This document shows positions 14,263 through 21,535 of a stretch of DNA of 26,170 bases, one piece after another (positions within the stretch are counted from its first letter, which is position 1; the number at the start of each line of letters is the position of its first letter). The notes under the pieces are model-generated. The model saw only the letters and a program-made list of their open reading frames with translations. It was not told the DNA's origin and did not search any database. Location: NCBI GenBank assembly GCA_964536215.1, contig CAZHWT010000016.1:1-26170 (forward strand), in the 5' to 3' direction. Origin of the DNA: CAZHWT01 sp964536215. GTDB taxonomy: Bacteria; Patescibacteriota; CAZHWT01. A program made the translations under genes and the position numbers.

Positions 14263-15897
14263 ATGATCGACACCTGCTCAATTTCGTTTACTTCCCGTCA
14301 CGCTGAACACAATCCATTACTAGGCACAACCATATGTCGAGCACTTAACCGATTGGGGTGGTATGTAAACGGGCATCCTCAACCTTGCCGCAATTCCGAT
14401 CACAAATATACCTGTGTAATAAGTAGTCATGAAGATATCCGCACTCCAGATTTTTCGATAGGGGTGTACCTTGAAGATATAGATGATCAATTGGCTAACG
14501 AAGATATCATACTATGCCATCCTGACCACTCTGCGCAAATTACCAACAGCGTCAGCACCTACGTTCCAGTTGCTTGGCACACAATAGCTCGACAGTCGGG
14601 ACACGCATCAACCGTGACGAGTGTTGTTATCGGCGCGGTGCTTCAATTGTTGGACACGCCATCTAACAAAATTGCTGCGGTCATGAGTAATTATCTGCCA
14701 GAAGATCATCAGGACCTACATCAATCCGCCCTCAAAGCAGGGGCCCAAGCCGTAAAATCGGTCTCATACTTGACGGTTAAAAAACCATCAGCTAGACCAT
14801 CTGGCAGCGTAGTTCTATCTGGGCAACAGTCTGTCAGTTTAGGCTTAATCGCGGCTGGCGTACGATGGCTAGGCATCCCTTCTTCAACGAATTTGACTAA
14901 TCAACTTTCAAACACCATCCAGTTGGCCGATGCAACCATGCTCACCAAACCATATCAATGGCCGGCAAATGGCCTTGCCCAAGCAGTAGGCGCGGCTACG
15001 GCCGGACTAAGGGCCGCTATGCTGACTGAATCATTGGATATAGTCCACCTATATCGCCAAGCGGTACAAAGCGAGACGCCTTTATTGCTTATTAACGTAG
15101 TGTCGGACGGACAAACTGGACTCGCTGACGCCAACAATCTCTATGCCGCCAACCTACCCGCCCTGATTGTTAGTCCAGGGAACATCGGCGAGTGCTTTTC
15201 TCTGATACAAGAGGCAGCCAATTTTGCTGAGCGCTATCAGACGCCGGCTGTAATTCTCATCGATGAGTTGCTCTGGCAGCAAGACCAGACCGTGGAAGAT
15301 CTTGCCTCACAAAAACATAAAATTGACCGAGGGCGCTTATTAACAGCCAGGCAGGCAGCGAGCAATAAGCAGTATTACCGATTTGCACATACCGCCGATC
15401 AGATCAGCCCACGCAAACTGCTGGGGCAGCCAGGGCCAACATACTCAATTCGTTTTGAATCATCTGGCGACCTGGCTACACCAGCAATGACGGCCAAGCG
15501 AATCGAAAAGATGACTACCATCTATGACCAGCTACTACCGTACAAAATACACGGACCTTCCGATACTGATATTACCTTAGTTTGTTTTGGGGCAGCCGTC
15601 CAAGCCTGCGTGAGCGCCATACCCCTCCTCCAACATCAAGGGATAAAGGCCAATGTTTTGCAGTTTCTTTACTTGCAGCCGTTTTCAGTTGAGCGCATAT
15701 CCCAGATTATCAGGGGCAGTCGACACATTTTAGTTGTGGAGCCAGGCTCTACTAATCAGCTAACAGATTTAGTGGCAAATCACACTACCATAAAATTAGT
15801 GCACCAACTGCACGATGGAGACACGGGTCTGACCGCCAATCATATCCTCAGTACGGTCCTAGCGAAGTTTTCTCATCAAGACATGGATACACTATGA
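14263..15897 (+). CDS. 2-oxoacid:ferredoxin oxidoreductase alpha-like protein (KorA type), active-site motifs lost
   Basis: The 544-residue protein has the domain order of KorA-type subunits: a gamma-like domain (about 1-175), a pyrimidine-type alpha domain (about 182-345), and a transketolase-C-like domain (about 430-540). The skeleton is recognisable: VSLGLIAAGVRW, FAERYQTPAVILID, QISPRKLLGQPGPTY, KRIEKM and VVEPGSTNQLTDLV. The family's functional motifs are not. YPITPS reads IPSST, the segment around the cofactor-contacting Glu (usually ME.E.A) reads WPANGLAQAVGAA, the TSGPG loop is LTESL, and the RGGPSTG-type loop is SDGQTGL. Known members oxidise 2-oxoacids to acyl-CoA with ferredoxin. 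This one probably cannot and may be a pseudoenzyme. It overlaps the beta-like gene by ATGA. No stops or frameshifts were seen. Confidence 0.8.
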   Translation: MIDTCSISFTSRHAEHNPLLGTTICRALNRLGWYVNGHPQPCRNSDHKYTCVISSHEDIRTPDFSIGVYLEDIDDQLANEDIILCHPDHSAQITNSVSTYVPVAWHTIARQSGHASTVTSVVIGAVLQLLDTPSNKIAAVMSNYLPEDHQDLHQSALKAGAQAVKSVSYLTVKKPSARPSGSVVLSGQQSVSLGLIAAGVRWLGIPSSTNLTNQLSNTIQLADATMLTKPYQWPANGLAQAVGAATAGLRAAMLTESLDIVHLYRQAVQSETPLLLINVVSDGQTGLADANNLYAANLPALIVSPGNIGECFSLIQEAANFAERYQTPAVILIDELLWQQDQTVEDLASQKHKIDRGRLLTARQAASNKQYYRFAHTADQISPRKLLGQPGPTYSIRFESSGDLATPAMTAKRIEKMTTIYDQLLPYKIHGPSDTDITLVCFGAAVQACVSAIPLLQHQGIKANVLQFLYLQPFSVERISQIIRGSRHILVVEPGSTNQLTDLVANHTTIKLVHQLHDGDTGLTANHILSTVLAKFSHQDMDTL

Positions 15898-16643
15898 CAA
15901 ATTATTCTACTCAGCCATCCATCAACTCAGAACAGGCCGTCAGCTACGCAGTGTGGGCTAGTCTAAAAGCGGCTATTGTTAGCCTAAAATACGAGGAACA
16001 ACGAGTGGTTATAGTGAGCGACGTAGCTATCTCAGAAGCTATTGACACCATGGTACCGGGATATTGCTTAAGTGGCTTGGCTGACGCTGCAATACCGTTT
16101 GCTACCGGCGTAGCTACGGCCAACCCTGCCTTGAAGATAGTGGTTGTCTGCCAAGCAAGCCGCCTCAATCCAGCCATAGTTGAGCAGGCAGCATTAGACA
16201 ATCATAACGTGACACTCGTGGTAGTAAACGACTTGCAGGACGCCAACCTAGCCAGCTCATATGTGGCAACCGTAATCGCCCAACCAGCCGGTTGGATAGC
16301 CAGGGGCATAACAAGCCAGCCCGAGGCCTTAAGATCAATGCTAGTGAGCGCTGCTAAGTTCGACGGCTTGGCAGTGTTAGAGGTGCTCCAACCTAATCAT
16401 GACGCTAGCCGTCTTAGCTTTGCTTACATCCACGCACACAGCGCCGCGCTGACTACTCCATTTGCAGATGTAACCCAGTTATGGCCAGCACTTTATTCAG
16501 TTGACCCCGTCTATTTGGGTCAATTTTGGCGACACCCAGCCCCTTCATTTCAGACCAAATTACTTAAACAATTCGAAGTGCCCTTGGTCGATAAACCGTT
16601 ATCAAGTACCAATTTGAAGTCTTTCCTGACAAAGTATAAATAA
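15894..16643 (+). CDS. 2-oxoacid:ferredoxin oxidoreductase beta-like protein (KorB/PorB type), TPP and cluster motifs lost
   Basis: The 249-residue protein aligns along the beta-subunit pattern: PFATGVATANPALKIVVV corresponds to the usual P.ATG.k.ANP.l.v.vv, and LVVVNDLQ to the i.ivl.DN.i.. strand. Yet every ligand is gone. There is no N-terminal CPGCG (it reads SYAVWASL) for the iron-sulfur cluster. LHGR is LADA. The TPP/Mg motif GDGD reads CQASR. The N-x-x-Y-GMTGGQ-type loop reads NDLQDANLAS. Beta subunits normally hold thiamine diphosphate and pass electrons to ferredoxin; this protein looks unable to bind either. Its frame is intact and coupled to the alpha-like gene by a 4-base overlap, so the pair is still co-expressed, probably as a complex. 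Confidence 0.75.
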   Translation: MTNYSTQPSINSEQAVSYAVWASLKAAIVSLKYEEQRVVIVSDVAISEAIDTMVPGYCLSGLADAAIPFATGVATANPALKIVVVCQASRLNPAIVEQAALDNHNVTLVVVNDLQDANLASSYVATVIAQPAGWIARGITSQPEALRSMLVSAAKFDGLAVLEVLQPNHDASRLSFAYIHAHSAALTTPFADVTQLWPALYSVDPVYLGQFWRHPAPSFQTKLLKQFEVPLVDKPLSSTNLKSFLTKYK

Positions 16644-16709
16644 TTCGATATATGAACTCAAGATTAGTATTATTCGCATGCTGTATACTGCATAGCGAAG
16701 AATGCATAT

Positions 16710-17384
16710 ATGCCAGGTACACTCTATCTCGTCCCAACCCCTATCGGAAATCTCGAAGACATAACTCTCAGAGCGCTACATACCCTGCAGCAAGTCGACA
16801 TAATCGCCGCAGAGGATACAAGACATACTGGGCTACTGTTAAGCCACTATCAGATTAAGAAGCCGTTAATTTCATACCAAGAGCATAATGAAGTACGTCG
16901 AATTCCAGAGATATTGCAGTATCTAGTCGATGGTCAAAATATCGCTTTGGTGTCTGACGCTGGGACGCCCGCCTTGTCAGATCCAGGTTTTAAACTGATT
17001 AGGCACCTAGTTGCCACCAACATGCCCGTCGAATCATTGCCTGGTCCTTCCTCGATTACAGTAGCAGTGGCTGGATCTGGGCTGCCAACAGATAGTTTTT
17101 ACTACGGAGGATTCTTGCCGCGCACTCCAGCTAAAAGACGTCGGCAATTTGCTCGTCTGTCTCAGCTAGAATCAACATTAGTATTCTTTGAATCGCCGCA
17201 CCGCCTAGTCGCTAGTCTACACGATGCTCATGAAGAGCTAGGCGATCGCCCAGCCGTTGTTGCCCGAGAGTTAACCAAATTACACCAAGAGTATGCGCGT
17301 GGTCATTTATCGGCGTTAAAAGAGCGCTATGACAGCAATCAACCCAAAGGGGAAATCGTTCTGCTGATTCATGGTGCCAACTAG
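16710..17384 (+). CDS. rsmI: 16S rRNA (cytidine-1402 2'-O)-methyltransferase
   Basis: RsmI methylates the ribose of C1402 in the ribosomal P site, using SAM. The tetrapyrrole-methylase fold motifs are intact: LYLVPTPIGNLEDITLRA (residues 5-22), AAEDTRHTG, LVSDAGTPALSDPG, LPGPSS and FFESPHR. At 224 residues it is about 50 shorter than many homologues and lacks their C-terminal helical extension. It follows the KorB-like gene by 66 bases on the same strand. A weak -10 (TATACT, 16684-16689) 20 bases ahead of the ATG could give a short-leader transcript, and no clear Shine-Dalgarno is present. It converges on the histidine phosphatase gene. Confidence 0.95.
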   Translation: MPGTLYLVPTPIGNLEDITLRALHTLQQVDIIAAEDTRHTGLLLSHYQIKKPLISYQEHNEVRRIPEILQYLVDGQNIALVSDAGTPALSDPGFKLIRHLVATNMPVESLPGPSSITVAVAGSGLPTDSFYYGGFLPRTPAKRRRQFARLSQLESTLVFFESPHRLVASLHDAHEELGDRPAVVARELTKLHQEYARGHLSALKERYDSNQPKGEIVLLIHGAN

Positions 17385-17450
17385 GGAATGGCTACCTATC
17401 TCTGCTTATACCAGCCAATTATCAACCTACTTTGGTCATGCTGTCAGGAT

Positions 17451-18224
17451 TTAATCTGTACTCAGATCCTTGTAAGATTCCAGCAAAAAATGACCATCCT
17501 GTCCCAGATCAGCATGGCCTCGGTACGTAGTAATTGAGCAGTTAGCCGGCTTATGCTTAGCATCCAGGTCTAAAAATTGACTGGAATTAAGTCGGCTCAT
17601 ATTGGCTCGAAATGCCAGGATATTAAGATGGTGAGTGATGGCCAGAACCCGTTTGTCCGCAAAATCATGAACCAGTGTGTTCATCCAGCTCCGGTTCCGG
17701 TCACGAACATCGGCCACGTTTTCGCCCTGCGGGTAACGGTACCAGTAAGCCCCTTGTAGATCAAACAATTGCTGCTGATCGGCATGCAACGCCAAATAAA
17801 ACCGCCAATCACTGTACAATAAGCGTAAACCAAACTCTTGCTCTCTGATTCGCTCCTCCTCAATAAGCCGTACTGCGCCCAGTTCTGGCCAGCCTTCTAA
17901 AACACCGCTCAACGTAGCCCAAGTCCGTACATATGGCGATACGTATACAACATCCGGGAGGCTTGCATGGTCACGCAAATACTGGCCCAACCTAACCGAC
18001 AGTACATGACCATCATGGGCTAACGGCGTTGACATATCCCCTTGATTACCCGGATAGCGGTCATGAAGCTGACGGGCAAGCGAGCGAGCTTGATCCGACT
18101 GTGGGTGTTTAGCATACACCGTCAAAAAGCGACGATAATCCTCATCCAGACCGATTAGATGCTTAAGCTGATTATATGTCGACGGCGCGTGTCGGATTAA
18201 GAGTAATTCTTGTGGCCATTTCAT
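17451..18224 (-). CDS. Histidine phosphatase superfamily protein
   Basis: The 257 residues have the branch-1 histidine phosphatase pattern. The phospho-accepting His12 is in LLIRHAPSTYN, Arg100 in SPYVRTWAT, a Glu in REQEFG (about 128-132), and the second His198 in ITHHLNIL. These form a complete catalytic pocket. The family includes phosphoglycerate mutases, fructose-2,6-bisphosphatases and many small-molecule phosphatases; the substrate here is not readable from sequence. It is the last gene of a unit gpmI - ACD-like - phosphatase, coupled to the gene before it by an ATGA overlap. gpmI already supplies the mutase activity, so a sugar-phosphate or nucleotide phosphatase role is as likely as a mutase role. 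Confidence 0.85.
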   Translation of the reverse strand: MKWPQELLLIRHAPSTYNQLKHLIGLDEDYRRFLTVYAKHPQSDQARSLARQLHDRYPGNQGDMSTPLAHDGHVLSVRLGQYLRDHASLPDVVYVSPYVRTWATLSGVLEGWPELGAVRLIEEERIREQEFGLRLLYSDWRFYLALHADQQQLFDLQGAYWYRYPQGENVADVRDRNRSWMNTLVHDFADKRVLAITHHLNILAFRANMSRLNSSQFLDLDAKHKPANCSITTYRGHADLGQDGHFLLESYKDLSTD

Positions 18225-19861
18225 ATGGTATCAGTCGACAGCTTGGCTGTATAAGTTAAAGCAAGGCCATCGAGCATTGCCACCTCGACCTGTAAGTGAG
18301 AAATCTCCGGGATACCAACTACTACTTGTCCGAGGCGATGCACCACTTCGGCCAACGGTCGTTTGTACGCCGAAACAATGGGATTCAAGTGGCGATCCAG
18401 CGTGGTTTGAATTCGGTCCTCCGATAGTGGTAGCAGTGCCGTCATGGTCCGGTCCATTGTTAGGGGGTTCTGCAAATATAGCAATGGACCAAAACTAGTA
18501 TCGCGATAGGCGGTCAGGCTTATTTCCCAGTCAGATCTAGGCACTTGCTGCAGCCATAACGATGTAGATTGCAACCGCTGTATTCGCCTAACATATTGAT
18601 GAAGCGATCCCAATGATCTAAGCACTGGCGAAATAGCCGTTTGGCCGTTGGGAAGCAAGGCATAAAGCCGCAGTGGCCAGCCAGCTTGTTTAGCTTGCAC
18701 ATCAAGCGGCTGGTTGTCGTGCACCCACATACCCGATTTAATCGGAACTTTGGCCTGACTTAGCAGGTCTAATGCCATTGGCTCATAGGTTGGCAACAAT
18801 CGCTGGGCCAGCTGGCGCCACTCCTGCTTGTCTTGGGCTGAAAAGGTTGAGCTCGACTGAGTAGTGGCAGCCACATATGGCCAGCTGCTGCTCAGGCTGG
18901 TTTTGGCAATATGGTGAGAAGGTGGTGCTACCGGTCCGGCATCGGGCCACGCAGCGCTCAAATCACCGGCATGCTGTGACCATGAGTTCATGTCCAAGTC
19001 TGTATCAAAATATCGCATGGCGGCATGATATCGCCAGTGATGACTAGAATCCTGAGGCTTGTCCAGCGTAGTAGCTTCGTCATCGCCCGACAAAGCGACA
19101 ACTAGGTCATAAAACGATTGCAATGACTCAGCCATAACCGCGCCAGACTGGGCGTACAATATCGACTCTAATCCGGCCGCAGGTAACTTCTGGTTAGCTA
19201 AAACGACAATTGGCTTGTGGTGACACAGGCGATCTAGCGCCGCCAGTAATTGCCTATCTTTTGGCAACTGTTCAAGATAAAGTCCAATTACAGCCGTTTC
19301 TTCATCATGCTCCAACAGCCAAAGCAGTTGGTTGAGCTGCGCCACGCAGTGCGACGGAACAACAGTAAAAAAGGAGCAACCACGTCCGCCTTGACAAAGT
19401 TGATCTAGAATTTGAGTAGCCACCAACCCTGACTGGCTAATAATAGCTACATTCCCGGGCTTAGCTATAGGCAGGCAGCTTACCCCTAGAGCTTGGCTGG
19501 GACGCATAAAACCAAAGGCGCCAGGTTGAAGAAGGCTAGTTTTGGTTGTAACGGGGATGTCGCCTAATTTAGGGCTAGTCAGCACAGCAACCGGCACCCC
19601 AGCATACTCACACTCAATAATAGCCTCTCTGGGCGTAGAGTTGGTGATAATCGCAATGTCTGGCTGAAAACCTGCTTGACTTAGGCTGACAAAGGCTGAC
19701 TCATGGGTCGAACCAGCCAGCTGTGGTTCAATCCCCACCACTTTCTGTTGACCGTGGCGCAACAAATGCCACCATTCATAGGCTTGACTGCCCGGCCGAT
19801 CGATGGGACCAAACACAGCTATCGAAGAAGGTGATAATAAACTAGACAGTGGATGCTTCAT
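18221..19861 (-). CDS. ADP-forming acyl-CoA synthetase-like protein, phospho-histidine and ATP-grasp motifs lost
   Basis: The ATG at 19861 was chosen because it overlaps the gpmI stop by ATGA and has GGGAG five bases ahead (546 residues). Domains follow the ADP-forming acetate-CoA ligase order: CoA-binding Rossmann (SSIAVFGPIDRPGSQAYE, about 12-29), a second domain with NVAIISQSGLVATQ, a flavodoxin-like domain, and a weak ATP-grasp remnant (about 357-546). The family transfers phosphate through a histidine in a SHTGA-type motif; here it reads AQSGA (Gln238). The GPNC loop reads FMRPSQALG. In the ATP-grasp part the conserved Lys and the glycine-rich loop are missing (GWPLRLYALLPN; LYLQNPLTM). 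It is also shorter than the usual ~700-residue fused enzyme. The frame is intact, so it is a likely pseudoenzyme, not a decayed gene. Confidence 0.75.
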   Translation of the reverse strand: MKHPLSSLLSPSSIAVFGPIDRPGSQAYEWWHLLRHGQQKVVGIEPQLAGSTHESAFVSLSQAGFQPDIAIITNSTPREAIIECEYAGVPVAVLTSPKLGDIPVTTKTSLLQPGAFGFMRPSQALGVSCLPIAKPGNVAIISQSGLVATQILDQLCQGGRGCSFFTVVPSHCVAQLNQLLWLLEHDEETAVIGLYLEQLPKDRQLLAALDRLCHHKPIVVLANQKLPAAGLESILYAQSGAVMAESLQSFYDLVVALSGDDEATTLDKPQDSSHHWRYHAAMRYFDTDLDMNSWSQHAGDLSAAWPDAGPVAPPSHHIAKTSLSSSWPYVAATTQSSSTFSAQDKQEWRQLAQRLLPTYEPMALDLLSQAKVPIKSGMWVHDNQPLDVQAKQAGWPLRLYALLPNGQTAISPVLRSLGSLHQYVRRIQRLQSTSLWLQQVPRSDWEISLTAYRDTSFGPLLYLQNPLTMDRTMTALLPLSEDRIQTTLDRHLNPIVSAYKRPLAEVVHRLGQVVVGIPEISHLQVEVAMLDGLALTYTAKLSTDTI

Positions 19862-21381
19862 GGCGTCTCCCATAAATCAGACGCCGTCATAGACTCGGGC
19901 GGTGATATCTCTAGAATTTTCAGTATTGTGGGAGCAACTTGGGCCAATGTCCCATCCTGCAATTGCCCGGGTAAGTTCTTGCCGACAGCAATAAATGGCA
20001 CCTGGCTACTATTATGCTCAGTGTCGATTGAGCTGTCTGGATGAGCCACAATTTCAGCATTTCCGTGGTCAGCCGTAATAAAAAGGACGCCATTTTGCTC
20101 AGATACAGTTTGCCACAACCGACCTAAGCTGCGGTCAACGGCCTCCACCGCCTCAATAGTAGCCTCCAGATTACCGCTGTGCCCCACCATATCAGCATTG
20201 GCATAGTTCATAATAACCACATCAGTCTTATTATCCGAGATAGCCTGACAAACTTGTTCGGTTAAGGCGCTGGCAGACATAGCCGGCTGTTGGTCGTATG
20301 TAGCTACCTTGGGCGACGGAATTAAGATGCGCTCTTCATCTTTGAACGGTGTCTCTTGACCGCCATTAAAGAAGTAGGTGACATGGGCATACTTTTCCGT
20401 TTCGGCAGCGTGGAGTTGTCGCAGACCAGCTTCCGACAAAACTCGTGCCAATGGCCAATCAACCTTATCCGGGGCAAAGGCTACCCCTGCCACTGGAATA
20501 GACGGCTCATATTCAGTCATGGTTGTTAAGTGAACACTATCTGGCGACAGGCTGCGGCTAAAATAGCTAAAAGATGGTGAAACCAGAGCTTGACTGAGCT
20601 GACGAGGCCGGTCGGTTCTAAAGTTTAAGAAGACAACCTGGTCCCCAGCCTCTATCGCCTTGCCATTGCCGATGATGGTGGGCTCCACAAATTCGTCAGT
20701 CACCTGCTTGGCATAACTGTTATCTATGGCTGACTGCAGGTTAACCGCTCGCTGGCCCTTCCTTTCCACCAAAAGCCGGTACGCTTTTTCTACCCTGTCC
20801 CACCGCTGATCCCGATCCATCGCAAAATACCTCCCAGTCAAACTAGCTACGGTGGCAGTAAAGCTTTCAATCTTGGCCTGTAAGGCTGCTGCGTTTTTAC
20901 CCATCCAGGTCGGGCTTGAGTCACGGCCGTCCGAGAATAAATGGACGTACACCTGCTCAACCTTTTGTCGCTTAGCCATCTCTAGCATGGCCCACAAGTG
21001 GTCTATATTGCTGTGAACTTGTGATACTTCGGCCAGTATTAAGATATGAAGCGTGCGACCCGAATCCACTACAGCTTGGCAGGCCGATGTCAAAGCTGGA
21101 TTAGTAAAAAAAGTGCCATCTTCAATCGATTTATTTATCCGGACTGCATCTTGAGCTACCACATAGCCCGCCCCTAAGTTAAGGTGGCCGACTTCACTAT
21201 TGCCGACAATGCCTTCTGGCAGCCCTACTGCAGTCCCTGAGGCTGTCAATCGACTGGCTGGCCCGTGACGCAGCCATTTAGTCATATTCGGTGTTTCGGC
21301 TAAGCTAATAGCATTAGCTGGCCCAGGTGTAGCCAAGCCCCATCCATCCAGAATTGCCAAAACTACCAGGCGGCGATTCAC
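19858..21381 (-). CDS. gpmI: 2,3-bisphosphoglycerate-independent phosphoglycerate mutase (iPGM)
   Basis: GpmI interconverts 3- and 2-phosphoglycerate in glycolysis using Mn ions and a phosphoserine intermediate. All hallmarks are present in 507 residues: ILDGWG near the start, nucleophile Ser62 in VGNSEVGHLNLGAG, SDGRDSSPT, GRYFAMDRDQRWDR, FLNFRTDRPRQL, MNYANADMVGHSGN, FITADHGNAE and TEHNSSQVPFI. The start is a GTG with AAGGAG seven bases upstream. It heads a coupled unit with the ACD-like protein and the histidine phosphatase, a close link between a real glycolytic enzyme and a probable pseudoenzyme. Its promoter overlaps that of the divergent histidine kinase. Confidence 0.97.
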   Translation of the reverse strand: MNRRLVVLAILDGWGLATPGPANAISLAETPNMTKWLRHGPASRLTASGTAVGLPEGIVGNSEVGHLNLGAGYVVAQDAVRINKSIEDGTFFTNPALTSACQAVVDSGRTLHILILAEVSQVHSNIDHLWAMLEMAKRQKVEQVYVHLFSDGRDSSPTWMGKNAAALQAKIESFTATVASLTGRYFAMDRDQRWDRVEKAYRLLVERKGQRAVNLQSAIDNSYAKQVTDEFVEPTIIGNGKAIEAGDQVVFLNFRTDRPRQLSQALVSPSFSYFSRSLSPDSVHLTTMTEYEPSIPVAGVAFAPDKVDWPLARVLSEAGLRQLHAAETEKYAHVTYFFNGGQETPFKDEERILIPSPKVATYDQQPAMSASALTEQVCQAISDNKTDVVIMNYANADMVGHSGNLEATIEAVEAVDRSLGRLWQTVSEQNGVLFITADHGNAEIVAHPDSSIDTEHNSSQVPFIAVGKNLPGQLQDGTLAQVAPTILKILEISPPESMTASDLWETP

Positions 21382-21447
21382 AATACGCTCCTTAGGTCAG
21401 AAGTTAGAGTTGTGGGAGTAAATGTGACTATCATAAAAACATGATGC

Positions 21448-21476
21448 TTGCATGCTTTGCAGCGAATCCGTACAAT
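21448..21476 (+). promoter_or_regulatory. Promoter of the histidine kinase gene
   Basis: TTGCAT (21448-21453) and TACAAT (21471-21476) are separated by 17 bases. The leader would be about 53 bases. Confidence 0.65.
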
Positions 21477-21479
21477 GTC

Positions 21480-21509
21480 AGTGTAGCAGACAAGCACACT
21501 AATATTCAA
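21480..21509 (-). promoter_or_regulatory. gpmI promoter
   Basis: On the minus strand TTGAAT (21509-21504) and TACACT (21485-21480) have an 18-base spacer. Its -10 lies three bases from the -10 of the divergent kinase promoter, so both cannot be occupied at once. Confidence 0.55.
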
Positions 21510-21535
21510 AGTACTGCTATATAGCTCTGTTGTAT

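Noticed and set aside
14263..16643. Annotating the KorA/KorB pair as a working 2-oxoacid:ferredoxin oxidoreductase
   Set aside because: The fold pattern matches, but the motifs for TPP, the iron-sulfur cluster and substrate are missing, so an enzyme activity cannot be supported.
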